From: CAVUCE01 sp963739985
GTDB taxonomy: Bacteria > Bacteroidota > Ignavibacteria > Ignavibacteriales > Ignavibacteriaceae
NCBI GenBank assembly: GCA_963739985.1
Contig: CAVUCE010000022.1
Span: 558,001-622,000, forward strand
Length of the DNA stretch: 64,000 nucleotides
Direction: 5' to 3'
The position numbers and the translations under genes were made by a program. This document shows positions 7,808-16,810 of the stretch, one piece after another. Under the pieces are notes generated by a model, which saw only the letters and a program-made list of their open reading frames with translations, did not search any database and was not told the origin of the DNA. Numbering within the stretch: the stretch's first letter is position 1; each line of letters opens with the position of its first letter.

Positions 7808-10690
7808 CTATTTAGAATCCGGTAAGATTCCATTTAGTTTTTTCATTTGCTCAAGCTGATTTATTTCGCCTTTGATACTTGGAGAATTTGGATAAATTTC
7901 ATCCAGTTTTTTCATTATGTTTATCGCTTTATCGAACTGCTTTGTTTCAACATAAATTCTCTCAAGCATACTGTAAGGATTATAAGGAGAACGTAAATTT
8001 ACGTTCGGGTCGTCCATAGCTTTCAACGCTTTTGGTTCAACTTCTTTTACAATTTCATTAAATTGTTTTTTCCCGCCGGCGCTATTATATAGATTTCCAA
8101 TATCAAAGAGGAATCTGTAATCAACAGGAACGACTTCTCTCGGAATCTCTTTCTCCATTTTATCTAAAGTTACGATTGCCATAGAATCATTTCTAGTAAC
8201 CGTGTGATAATAATATGCTAATTTTACAAATGTACTTCTATAATTTTGAATCAACCTTGTTTCGGTTTCATCAAAGAAAACATTTTTATTATCCATTCCT
8301 CTAAATTTGAAACCTTGCTTATAGGTTTTTGAATAAGATGGATTTGTATTGAACAAATCATTCTTTGTTATCTCTGTATTCACAAACTCAGAGTTAGGAG
8401 ATTTGATCGGAACAAGACGGCTGGCAAGACCTTCAACTTCAAGATAATCATCTAGTCCTATGTAACAATCCGGAGAACATGTAGAAGCAAAGTAGATCGG
8501 ACGATCCCATGTATTTGATTCAATGATATCTTTAACAACTATATCTTGAATTCTTATTGCTTTTACATCGCCGAAATTAAGTGTACTAGGCATTGTAAAT
8601 ACAATACGTTTGTTATTAACAATAGAACTGTCCTTCACTCCAAATTCAGCAATTGCGTTTTGTGAAACCGGAAGAGAAATTTTTTGTGAATCCCAACGCA
8701 TAACCTGAAGATTTTGAATCATTTGATTGTTCATACTAAACTTAACTTTTAGCGCTCCGTAAGGCGATTGGTTCTTAAGCTGATCAACATACCATGGAGT
8801 ATTAGCAAGGCTTAAACAGACAATCCTAACATCACGCCTTACACCTTCCACATCTTGTAAATACCACAACGGAAAAGTATCATTATCGCCGTTTGTAAAT
8901 AATATTGCGTTAGGTTTGCAACTTTGAAGTAAGTTATATGAAAAATCCCATGGCAACCAATTATTTGATCTGTTATGACTGAAATAATTAGTTGCGTACA
9001 TATTTGCCGGTATTAAGAGAAATCCCAAAATCAGAGTCGCATAAACCACAATCTTTTTTACAGATTCACTCTTAACAAGATCGCTCAAGAAATCTATAAT
9101 TTCCCGAATACCTACGGCAATCCAGATTGCGAAAACCATAAACGCACCGGGATAGAAATAAAACCTATCTCTCGGTTGGGGTTGCTGCTGATTTTGATAA
9201 AATGCAATCAGGTACCCCATAAAAATAAACAAGATGAGGAAGGCGGAAGCCATCTTCCAATCCCGTTTAAATAAGAAGAATAAACCTATCAGTCCGATAA
9301 TAAAAGGTATTCCGTATAACTGCGAAAATTTAACTCCCGCATCCTGATCGGTTGAGACTTTACCTATATAATTCCAGCCCAAATACCTATTGAACATGTG
9401 TTCCATTTGATAGCTTACGAAGAAATCAAGATCGCTGCTGTAGTTTGTATAAATTCCTTGTTGATGAGGTTCTTGAGAAAATCTTCTCTTAAAGATCGGG
9501 AAATCACCGTATTGCTCACGATCCAAATAAGAGAGAAGTTTATGCATATTGTCAGGTGAGTTTTCATTCATCGGAGTTTGTTGATTAGAGCGAATGATGA
9601 TCATAGCGTAAGTTGAAAATCCGATCAACGCAAACAGCAATCCGATTGAAGCAAGATGTGTTAAACCTTTTTTGTTTTTACCAGACCAGTAAACGAGATA
9701 AATAAGTCCGGCTAAAATAACAAGTACAATAAGCATATTTGAAACAACATCTGCCCCCCCGATTGATGAAAGTAATTTCGGGAAAATTTTAACAATTCCT
9801 GGATAAGCAATTCCAAGAATTACGCCTGCTGTTATTAACGGCATATAAAAAGAACTTGTATTGAAGACTTTTTTCCTTAAAGCAATCATAATTATTGCGG
9901 AGGCGGCAACCATCAACCAAACAAATTTTGAATCGAATGCTTTGTATTCTGCCTGCGTAGGTGGAGTTGTTCCGGTTTGCGAACCCCAGAGCGCAATCGC
10001 AATAACCGCTAAAACCGCTAAGTGGCCGAGGAAAATGTATGCCGATTTCTTATAAAGCTCGTCGTCGGTTACATATTTTTTCATTATTACAACGAACATG
10101 AATGTATAAATTCCGAGAACCGACATTAAGTGGACACCAAAAGAAAGTCCCACCAAATAAGCCATCAAAGCAATATATTTTTCATTACCATGCTCGTTTG
10201 ATTTTTCGTTCCAAACCATCATTAACCAGATGATAAGAGAAAATAAAAGCGTACTTAATGAAAAATAATTAGACTCTACAGCGTTGAACCAAAATGTATC
10301 TGAAAAAGCAAAAGCAAGAGCACCGATAGATGCAGATAAATATGTAACAAGAGCATCAAAATTATTTTTATAATCTTTACCTCTGTAGCTTTCAATCAAT
10401 TTTACCGCTATAAGATAAAGGAATAAAATAGAGAAGGCAGCGGAAAGAACCGAAACCGTATTGATTCTAAAACCAATATTATGCGCGAACGGAATCATTG
10501 AAAAAATTCGTCCGATTAATAACCAAAACGGACCTCCCGGAGGATGAGGTACCATTAAAGAATACGATGCTGCGGAAATCTCTCCGGGATCCCAGAAAGA
10601 CACCGACGGCTGTACTGTTGAAAATAAGACAAAAGCACTGATTAAAAATACAATGCCTCCAATTATTTTATGGATATTCTTAATGCTCAT
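7808..10690 (-). CDS. DUF2723 family polytopic membrane protein with C-terminal repeat domain
   Basis: A 960-residue protein. Roughly the first 570 residues are a polytopic membrane domain opening with VSFWDPGEISAASYSL and PHPPGGPFWLLIGRIFSM, the signature of DUF2723 (TMEM260-like, related to protein O-mannosyltransferases and GT-C enzymes). The acidic D-x-G-E loop resembles the catalytic loop of polyprenol-sugar-dependent GT-C enzymes. A luminal-type segment with NGDNDTFPLWYLQDVEG follows, then a helical TPR-like tail (about 820-950). It likely adds a sugar to secreted proteins or lipids (family-level inference). AGGTG sits 5 bases before the ATG. It is monocistronic or heads the minus-strand block, with a strong terminator after it. 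Confidence 0.85.
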   Translation of the reverse strand: MSIKNIHKIIGGIVFLISAFVLFSTVQPSVSFWDPGEISAASYSLMVPHPPGGPFWLLIGRIFSMIPFAHNIGFRINTVSVLSAAFSILFLYLIAVKLIESYRGKDYKNNFDALVTYLSASIGALAFAFSDTFWFNAVESNYFSLSTLLFSLIIWLMMVWNEKSNEHGNEKYIALMAYLVGLSFGVHLMSVLGIYTFMFVVIMKKYVTDDELYKKSAYIFLGHLAVLAVIAIALWGSQTGTTPPTQAEYKAFDSKFVWLMVAASAIIMIALRKKVFNTSSFYMPLITAGVILGIAYPGIVKIFPKLLSSIGGADVVSNMLIVLVILAGLIYLVYWSGKNKKGLTHLASIGLLFALIGFSTYAMIIIRSNQQTPMNENSPDNMHKLLSYLDREQYGDFPIFKRRFSQEPHQQGIYTNYSSDLDFFVSYQMEHMFNRYLGWNYIGKVSTDQDAGVKFSQLYGIPFIIGLIGLFFLFKRDWKMASAFLILFIFMGYLIAFYQNQQQPQPRDRFYFYPGAFMVFAIWIAVGIREIIDFLSDLVKSESVKKIVVYATLILGFLLIPANMYATNYFSHNRSNNWLPWDFSYNLLQSCKPNAILFTNGDNDTFPLWYLQDVEGVRRDVRIVCLSLANTPWYVDQLKNQSPYGALKVKFSMNNQMIQNLQVMRWDSQKISLPVSQNAIAEFGVKDSSIVNNKRIVFTMPSTLNFGDVKAIRIQDIVVKDIIESNTWDRPIYFASTCSPDCYIGLDDYLEVEGLASRLVPIKSPNSEFVNTEITKNDLFNTNPSYSKTYKQGFKFRGMDNKNVFFDETETRLIQNYRSTFVKLAYYYHTVTRNDSMAIVTLDKMEKEIPREVVPVDYRFLFDIGNLYNSAGGKKQFNEIVKEVEPKALKAMDDPNVNLRSPYNPYSMLERIYVETKQFDKAINIMKKLDEIYPNSPSIKGEINQLEQMKKLNGILPDSK

Positions 10691-10858
10691 ATATTACACC
10701 TAGATTAGGAAAAATTGTTATTTGGAAAATATCCTACTAACTTATCGAATTATTGTGAATTTTTCACTATAGAAATTGCGTTTTTAATTGATTTCTTAAA
10801 ATCTTTGGCATCTAGACTAAATGATAAAATTGGCAGATTTTTTATTTCTGTTGCTAAA

Positions 10859-11251
10859 TCATTTTACATTTTCCCCGGGGTGACGAAAAAGCATAATACC
10901 AAAAGCAATTGCAAAGAATAAATAGAAACCTAAAACAAACCAAACTACAAGGGGTAATACAGAATTAGACACCACAATTTTTATGAGCGCTAATCCCACT
11001 ATTAAAAAATGAGCAAGGTTTGCCACTACTACATGCCTATTATAAATACCACCAATTATACTAGCTCTAGTCATCCAATTTAACATTGCAAAAGCAAAAT
11101 AAAGCGCTCCCAAAACTTGAACCAAAAAGATTATAAATTCACCAGTTTCTAATCCAAAGAAAACTAAAGTCTCTTTTGGGAGAAAAGTAAATGTTACACC
11201 AGTTGCACCTAATATTATTGCACTAACGGCCATTACTTTCTTAGTATTCAT
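10859..11251 (-). CDS. Small four-helix membrane protein of unknown function
   Basis: About 130 residues with four hydrophobic segments (roughly residues 5-25, 35-57, 70-95 and 100-122) and short loops. I do not recognise a family; no catalytic or metal motif is visible. The ATG at 11249-11251 is preferred over the upstream in-frame ATG at 11264-11266, because GGAG lies 9 bases before it and overlaps the region of the first ATG. It lies at the outer edge of the accessory patch between the DUF2723 gene and ssrA, and has no obvious partner. Confidence 0.65.
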   Translation of the reverse strand: MNTKKVMAVSAIILGATGVTFTFLPKETLVFFGLETGEFIIFLVQVLGALYFAFAMLNWMTRASIIGGIYNRHVVVANLAHFLIVGLALIKIVVSNSVLPLVVWFVLGFYLFFAIAFGIMLFRHPGENVK

Positions 11252-11498
11252 TTGCCGTATCTCCATTTAATAATGCTAAAATTTTGACCGGCAACTTGTT
11301 CTTAGACGAATGAAACCGGTTTTTGTTTTGAATTTTGATTTTTCTTTTTGAAGTAAAATTTTATGGGAAATCGATTAAAATTTAAGCAATAACTCATTTT
11401 ATACAAAATGGTTAAGTAGAAATTCTAATAATAATTTTTGGGATAAAGCGATTTAATATTACGTATATAATATTAGCAATTAGAATTCGAATAAGTCT

Positions 11499-11711
11499 CT
11501 ATGCCGGAATTCCCTTAGAGCGGTTTTTTAATTTTTGTAAAAATAGTTCATATTTTTTTCTGTCATTGGTGCAGCCAATACACGTACATTTTTTTTCGTT
11601 TAATTCATCCAGACGAAATAAAACCTCTGCCCTGGTATAAGCCCAATAATCTTTTTCGTTTGGAATTATGTAACGCTTAAATAATTCCGAATAAAATTTT
11701 TTCTCTTTCAT
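11499..11711 (-). CDS. Small hypothetical protein with a C-x-C-x2-C cluster
   Basis: About 70 residues, charged and soluble, with KKCTCIGCTNDRKKYE near residue 42, a Cys triplet that could bind zinc or iron if it pairs with another protein. The ATG at 11709-11711 is preferred to the upstream TTG at 11718. No Shine-Dalgarno is visible; a 22-bp palindrome overlaps the start. No recognised family and no functional partner nearby. It could be a real small gene or a remnant of the accessory patch; the balanced amino-acid composition favours a real gene. Confidence 0.5.
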   Translation of the reverse strand: MKEKKFYSELFKRYIIPNEKDYWAYTRAEVLFRLDELNEKKCTCIGCTNDRKKYELFLQKLKNRSKGIPA

Positions 11712-11731
11712 ACCATACAAATGTATGGTAT
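11710..11731. promoter_or_regulatory. 22-bp palindrome with TACAnnTGTA core over a gene start
   Basis: Ten-base arms ATACCATACA (11710-11719) and TGTATGGTAT (11722-11731) flank a two-base centre and contain TACAAATGTA, the core of BlaI/MecI/CopY-type operators. On the minus strand TACATTTG inside it also matches a Bacteroidota -7 box, placing a start close to the ATG of the 70-residue gene. Operator function is inferred. Confidence 0.4.
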
Positions 11732-11835
11732 TTTGTATAAAGGTTAAAGTCCTTTTTAAAGATTATTTTTTAGTTTTCGCTTTTTTATTAAAAATCAGAG
11801 GACGTAAAGTAATTTGTATAGGACATTTTGACTTA

Positions 11836-12366
11836 TTAATCTCTCTGCGTAATTATCCCTAGCCACTTTTCATCAAACTCAAGCCAATGACTATAAAACT
11901 TTTCTATCGGCCAGCGAACGGAGATTCTAAGAGGATTTGAATCCATAATAAACAAATGTGTAATTTTATTATTTGATACGGAGTAACCGTAAATAATTAT
12001 CCAATGTTCCGTGTTATTTATGGTTGTAAGAATTAAATGTTTTTGGTCGATAGCAGATTTAATATCTTTAATATTTGAATTAAAAATTTCTTTAATTTCT
12101 AATCCATAAATTGAATAAATTTTGATCAAATCTTCCGTATCTAAGCCGTCTTTATTTGCAAATTTATCAAGTTCATCATTATAAGAAATTTTGTTGTAAT
12201 AGTTAATAATTGAATATGAACATTGAATTGCGCAGGAATAACCATCAAGTTGTAGAAATTTTTCTATTCCTAAACAGACCGAGTTGCTATCTTTAATTTC
12301 TTGTTTGTGTTTAATAAAGTTATAAAAAGGCTGAAGAATTTTATTATTGAATAAAGATTTTAACAT
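11836..12366 (-). CDS. C39-like cysteine protease-fold protein
   Basis: A 176-residue protein with the peptidase C39/papain-like layout. A Cys-containing helix (GYSCAIQCSYSIINYY, about residues 50-65) is followed by a hydrophobic strand with TEHWIIIYGY (about 122-131) supplying the His and FIMDSNPL (about 142-149) supplying the Asp. In ABC exporters this domain cleaves double-glycine leaders, but here it stands alone with no transporter, no signal peptide and no visible leader peptide gene. It belongs to the accessory patch beside ssrA. Activity is plausible since the triad residues are present; the substrate is unknown. No clear Shine-Dalgarno was seen. Confidence 0.65.
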   Translation of the reverse strand: MLKSLFNNKILQPFYNFIKHKQEIKDSNSVCLGIEKFLQLDGYSCAIQCSYSIINYYNKISYNDELDKFANKDGLDTEDLIKIYSIYGLEIKEIFNSNIKDIKSAIDQKHLILTTINNTEHWIIIYGYSVSNNKITHLFIMDSNPLRISVRWPIEKFYSHWLEFDEKWLGIITQRD

Positions 12367-12494
12367 TTAGTAAAGTTTGTAAATTGGAATTGAATGAAGA
12401 TTTTAATTATAATTTTATAAGTTTTAGATAATAATTTTGTGATGTGTATTGATTAAATTAAATAACAAAAATCCGGCTAACGTAAAAATATATT

Positions 12495-13233
12495 TTATGC
12501 TACATTCGGAAATTCATTCCAAATTTTACCTTTAAAAATTCGTACCGTTTGCTTTTTTATTTCTCTTAATTTCATCAGCGCCCCAGGTTCCCCATTGTTT
12601 AAAGAAAAATGCCGACTTCTTGCTCTTTACTTTGAACAAAAATTTCATCAATCCATTCTTCCTTAATTGGGCGAGCTTTTCTTCCTGATTCACCACCAAC
12701 AATTGCCCAATGAATATTTTTTAGATTAATTATCTCCTACAGAACCGATTAAAGGTTCAAATGAAATAAATCTTATTTTTGCTTTAATTTTTCTCAAAGA
12801 ATCAATTCTCTTCTTTGAAAGTAGAATTTTCAACACTAACACCTAACCAAACATTAGAAGGTACTTCATTCGATTAGAAAAATATTTCAACATGATTTTA
12901 TCTCGTTTAGTTAAGAATTTGATATATATGTTGTGGTGTCTTATTGATTACATCAAAAATTTTATCAAGATATTCAAAAGGCATTTCTTCATGAAATAAA
13001 TCACTCATTGAGTTGACAAAAAATTTTGTCGGTTTTTTTATTCTTAGCGGTTCTTCTAGTCGATGAGGTAAAATTTTAAAGACAAACCCATCCTTGTAAT
13101 CTTCTATTCCCATCGCATTTAATCGTTTGGAAAATACTTCAGCATAACAAAACTTACATCCTGCAGATACTTTGTCGCAGCCTATGCTCGGATTCCATAC
13201 TTTCTCTGTCCATTCAATTTTTGTCTGTTTCAT
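12495..13233 (-). pseudogene. Decayed DUF5131 (phage Gp37/Gp68, three-Cys radical-SAM-like) gene
   Basis: The first 107 codons are intact and carry IEWTEKVWNPSIGC and the three-cysteine motif C-x6-C-x2-C (GCDKVSAGCKFCYAE, about residues 18-32) of PF07505. After HIYQIL an extra A shifts the frame. The rest of the family sequence can be followed only by jumping frames: VWLGVSVEN (about 12850), IRFISFEPLIG (about 12760), WAIVGGESG (about 12700), FFKQWG (about 12605) and a C-terminal GKIWNEFPN ending near 12497. I count at least five frameshifts. The intact family is typically encoded next to tcmP, as here (4-base gap). Clearly a pseudogene. Confidence 0.88.
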
Positions 13234-13237
13234 TTTA

Positions 13238-14355
13238 TTAATAATCTATATTCAAGGATACGATTTTCTTTAAATAACCATATCTATAATTAACCAATGA
13301 AGAATCTACTATCATAAGTTAATAATTTTTCTTTTTTCATCCTTTTAATTTCTGCATCAGCATGCTTACTTATGTGTCCATTATTTAAGTGAATAGAAAT
13401 ATGCTTGTCGGTTATTAGTAATTTCATTCTTTCAATATTTTTTTACGTAGTTCTTGTTGAAATAATCTCTATTTTAGTGAGTATTATGCCCTTCAAATAA
13501 GTCATCAATGTTTTTTGATAAATCATCTTCTATGTCAAAGTTAGCATTCCCATTTAATTCATTTGCTTTCCAAGCGATTTGTAGAAACTTATCTGCTCCA
13601 GTTATATGTTTAGTGACAAAAATTAATCCATAAATATTATTATGATCATTTTTCATAATTGAAAAAGGAAATATTGCATATCTATTTATGTCTGATGGTA
13701 CATATTTTTCAAACTCGTTGCAAATCATAGAATGAACTTTTCTTATCGAGGTAGAGTCTTATTAAATTAAAATCAAACTTTGGATGAATTTTTTGGACTT
13801 CATGGAATTTGCGCAAATCTTCGAATATGATTCGATGAAATAAAAAATATAAAATCTGTTATTTTAAGTTTAATTAAGAATCGAAATAGTCAGTTCATCA
13901 ACTTCCTTAAAACCATTTTGATCAATAAAGATTAAATTACATCCATATTTCAATTCTTTGTCATAATCTTCTAAACAATCCTTAAATGATTTCGAAGAAT
14001 AATTTATCTCAACAATACTATCTAAAGCCAATTCTTTAATCTTTATATTAACATTTTTTTCTAGTTTTTCTTTTTTATTAATATTGAGATCATTAAAGAA
14101 TAAATGAATACGTTTTTTATTCTTTACAATAATACCACGATGTTTATGAATAATTTCAAGTATTCTTATTGGGCTACCAGCTATTTGGTTAATATCATAA
14201 CCAATTCCTGCAAATAGATCAAATATTTGAATTGGTTTAGAAATTGGCCCCATTACAAATGTTGGTAACCAGTTATCGAAATATTTTTCAAATATTTGTA
14301 ACTTTGCAATTGTGCCTTCATCAAACGGTTTATCAAATAAATCCTTACTCGACAT
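13238..14355 (-). pseudogene. tcmP: Decayed three-Cys-motif partner protein gene (tcmP)
   Basis: The first 160 codons keep the TcmP N-terminus, with IFDLFAGIGYD, AGSPIRILEII and LIFIDQNGFKEV. Past ISIL the frame breaks. Downstream pieces in different frames still read as TcmP: KITDFIFFISSNHIRRF (about 13840-13790), FHEVQKIHPKFDFN (about 13780), then ICNEFEKYVPSDINRYAIFPF and LQIAWKANELNGNANFDI in one intact 84-codon stretch (13474-13728), and finally NGHISKHADAEIKRM (about 13370). At least four frame changes are needed. GAGGGC precedes the original ATG. The partner DUF5131 gene begins 4 bases after the ancestral stop. The gene is dead, and its relatives' function is undetermined. Confidence 0.85.
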
Positions 14356-14540
14356 TTTGCCCTCAATTGTTATTTTCCCACATTGAATATTTAATATAAG
14401 AAATGTTATCCTATTTATCTATAATAAGTTACGACAACAAATAATAGATTTAGTAATAGCATTTGTGGAGAAAAATGTTTGATAAAGTTTTTCTGACGTA
14501 ATTATAGAAATTATTTTGGGATAGGCTAATACAAAAGTAG

Positions 14541-14901
14541 TGGAGGCGGCGGGAGTCGAACCCGCGTCCGAAATTAAGATCCAAAGAACGTCTACACACA
14601 TAGTTTGTCGTTGTTTTTAACTTAAGGTTACCAGACAAACTTGGGTTGCCCTAAGTCTGCTCATTAAAGTTTCGCCTCAGTCATAAGAGCGATGAAATCA
14701 GCTATCGTACCTAAACGTCGCTCAACTGAAACCCGGTACGAGAAATTTCAGAGAACGGCTACTTAAGGGTTACTTAGGCAGCTAGGGCGTAATTATATTC
14801 GCCTGTTATTATTTTGTTTCCCAATTCTTTTACGTGTCTTCGGGGAACACGATGCGCAGTTCTATGTCTCTTCAATCCCGTCGAAACCTAAATTCGCCCC
14901 C
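14541..14901 (-). ncRNA. ssrA: Transfer-messenger RNA (tmRNA)
   Basis: The minus strand starts GGGGGCG (14895-14901) and ends with a T-arm GGTTCGACTCCC and CGCCTCC (14542-14548). These ends pair over 7 bases with one G-U to make the alanyl acceptor stem, leaving A as discriminator at 14541. A CCA tail is not encoded; the next bases read CTA. The tag frame GGC...TAA (14774-14803) encodes GEYNYALAA, a typical degradation tag ending ALAA. Pseudoknot-type stems follow the tag. It rescues ribosomes stalled on broken mRNA together with SmpB (not in this window). Its 3' end borders the decayed accessory patch. Confidence 0.96.
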
Positions 14902-14940
14902 AATAAGAATTGAATGTAGACTATAAATTATAAACAAAAC

Positions 14941-15492
14941 TCAATCTTTTTTCCAGGCAATATCCGGTATATTTGCGACTGAGTTTTCATAACGTGCAAG
15001 AACAAAAAACAAATCAGAAATTCTATTAATAAATATACCAATATTTTCGTTAATTGTTTCAACCTTACTTAAAGCAACAATTTGTCTTTCCGCTCTTCTT
15101 GAAATTGTTCTGCATATATGAAGTATTGAAGCACTTCTAGTACCGCCCGGTAAAATAAAATTTTTGAGCGGTTCTAATTTTTCATCAAACAAATCAATTT
15201 CATTTTCCGATTTTATAATAAAATCGTTATCGACTCTTGGAATATTTAATTTTTTCGTTTTTTCCGAAATTGGAGTTGCTAAATCTGATCCTACAGTAAA
15301 TAATTGATTTTGAATCTGAGCAAGTAATTTTATAACAGCTTGATCCTTTACATCTACAAGTGCTAAACCAATAAACGAGTTCAACTCGTCAATTGTTCCA
15401 TAAGCTTCAATTCTTAAAGAATTTTTAGAAACTCTTTCGCCTCCAAATAGAGCTGTTTCGCCTTTATCTCCGGTTTTGGTATATATTTTCAT
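14941..15492 (-). CDS. Cob(I)alamin adenosyltransferase, PduO type
   Basis: A 183-residue enzyme that transfers the 5'-deoxyadenosyl group of ATP to cob(I)alamin to make coenzyme B12. The N-terminal KIYTKTGDKGETALFGG is the ATP-binding glycine-rich signature, YGTIDELNSFIGLA follows, and the C-terminal helices contain SRRAERQIVAL and INRISDLFFVLAR, which form the active-site helical bundle. Length and motifs are normal for PduO/MMAB-type ATRs. Its ATG overlaps the TGA of the YgfZ gene (ATGA), so the two are translationally coupled. No other cobalamin gene is in the window. Confidence 0.93.
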   Translation of the reverse strand: MKIYTKTGDKGETALFGGERVSKNSLRIEAYGTIDELNSFIGLALVDVKDQAVIKLLAQIQNQLFTVGSDLATPISEKTKKLNIPRVDNDFIIKSENEIDLFDEKLEPLKNFILPGGTRSASILHICRTISRRAERQIVALSKVETINENIGIFINRISDLFFVLARYENSVANIPDIAWKKD

Positions 15493-16595
15493 TTTTTGAA
15501 CGGCAAATTTTTAACAGTAACTTTTACTAAAGCTTCATTTTCATTCTTCGCAAATATTTGTTTATCATTTTCAAGATAGAATTTCCTTATATAACCCAAG
15601 CCGATTTGCTGCTGAAATTTTTTAGAGGTTGCAACAGAAGTTATCACACCTGCTTCTTTACCTTCTTCATCAACTAAGTTTATAGGTAATTCGGATTCTA
15701 ATTCATTCTCAAGGACAACTCCTTTTAATAATTTCTGTACTTTATCATATGTGTCTAATCTTGCAATAACTTCTTGGCCAATGTAACAACCTTTTGTAAA
15801 GCTAATAAAATCTCGCATGTGAACTTCGTGCGGATTATAATTATCATTCAACTCAAATGGCGCAATCGGAATTCCCTGCTCAATTCTGTATATGTTATAT
15901 GCATCTTCACCAATTAGGTTAAAATCAAAAATCCCCTTATTTTCCGTCATATACTTAACTAAGTGTATCGATGTATTCGGATCGGATAAGAACGAATATT
16001 TTAGCTCTCCATTCAGATCTCTCATTTTCACTAAAAAGAACATCATACCTTCGGCATTAACGGCTTTAAAAACATTTTCTTCAAAATCGGCAACAGACTT
16101 TCCGCAAACAAGAGTAATAAATGAATCGGCTTGCGGTCCGGATAATTCCAACACACCATATTTCCCGGTAGCATCGGTAACAGTAACATCATCCATTATA
16201 ATATATTTTTCAATCCATCTAATTACTTTTGATTTATTTTGGGGACTGCATAAAAGTAATTGATAATCTTCTAAATTAATTAGCGAAGTTACATCTATAA
16301 TTCTACCTTTTTCATTCGTAAATATAGTTCGCCTAATATCACCTTTACTTATCTCTTTTACTGAGTTTGTAGAAATTCGATGAAGAAAATCCAGAACATC
16401 TTTACCCCGAAGTTCAATTATTCCACGGTGAGAGATATTTCTTAATCCGACTCCTCTATTTAAGGAATTAAGTTCATCTTCGGTAGATATATAATGATTA
16501 ATAATTTTACTACCATCTTCTAATGTAGTTGAGAGATGGCCAAGGGATTCGAAATACTCTATAATCGGTGTTGGCTTTGTATCAGTCTCTATCAT
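15489..16595 (-). CDS. YgfZ/GcvT-domain folate-binding protein
   Basis: A 368-residue GcvT-fold protein of the YgfZ family, folate-dependent factors that help maintain iron-sulfur enzymes. The diagnostic motif KGCYIGQEVIARLDTYDKVQ (about residues 265-284), with its conserved Cys, is intact, and IELRGKDVLDFLHRISTN near residue 58 is the typical GcvT N-terminal block. AGGAG lies 5 bases before the ATG. The gene is translationally coupled to the cobalamin adenosyltransferase downstream. It is not the glycine cleavage T protein itself, whose motif set is different. Confidence 0.88.
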   Translation of the reverse strand: MIETDTKPTPIIEYFESLGHLSTTLEDGSKIINHYISTEDELNSLNRGVGLRNISHRGIIELRGKDVLDFLHRISTNSVKEISKGDIRRTIFTNEKGRIIDVTSLINLEDYQLLLCSPQNKSKVIRWIEKYIIMDDVTVTDATGKYGVLELSGPQADSFITLVCGKSVADFEENVFKAVNAEGMMFFLVKMRDLNGELKYSFLSDPNTSIHLVKYMTENKGIFDFNLIGEDAYNIYRIEQGIPIAPFELNDNYNPHEVHMRDFISFTKGCYIGQEVIARLDTYDKVQKLLKGVVLENELESELPINLVDEEGKEAGVITSVATSKKFQQQIGLGYIRKFYLENDKQIFAKNENEALVKVTVKNLPFKK

Positions 16596-16744
16596 TAGTT
16601 CTCCTATTAAAATTTCTACAACTAAGTAATTTCATAATATATAGCTTACAATTCAATGTAAAATAGAATGGTACGCGTGTAATCTTATCAAATTAAATTG
16701 ATAAAATATATATTAATTTTATTTGATTGTATCGCAAGTATATT

Positions 16745-16780
16745 AAAAGCAAACTACAAAAAAAAATGTAATTTGCTTTT
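16745..16780 (-). terminator. Terminator of the lipoprotein gene
   Basis: Arms 16745-16758 and 16767-16780 pair (AAAAGCAAA-TACA against TGTA-TTTGCTTTT with one mismatch) around an eight-base homopolymer loop, 30 bases after the lipoprotein stop on the minus strand. Confidence 0.65.
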
Positions 16781-16810
16781 AAAATTTAATATAAAAATAG
16801 GAAAAAATTG

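Noticed and set aside
11283..11324. ACCGG...CCGGT inverted repeat followed by Ts as a plus-strand terminator
   Set aside because: There is no plus-strand gene upstream to terminate, and the stem is only five to six bases with a loop of about 25.
10700..12500. Attachment-site duplicate of the ssrA 3' end
   Set aside because: I looked for repeats of GACTCCCGCCGCCTCC and shorter parts and saw none, so an att pair is not claimed.
12907..13233. A short intact 108-residue DUF5131 protein
   Set aside because: Only the N-terminal part of the family is present; the rest continues in other frames downstream, so it is part of a pseudogene rather than a complete small gene.
13474..13728. An independent 84-residue protein
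   Set aside because: It reads as the C-terminal part of TcmP and is flanked on both sides by TcmP sequence in other frames; it is a fragment of one pseudogene.
14419..14638. Small minus-strand ORFs over the tmRNA 3' end
   Set aside because: They translate tmRNA structural sequence, including the T-arm, and are not protein genes.
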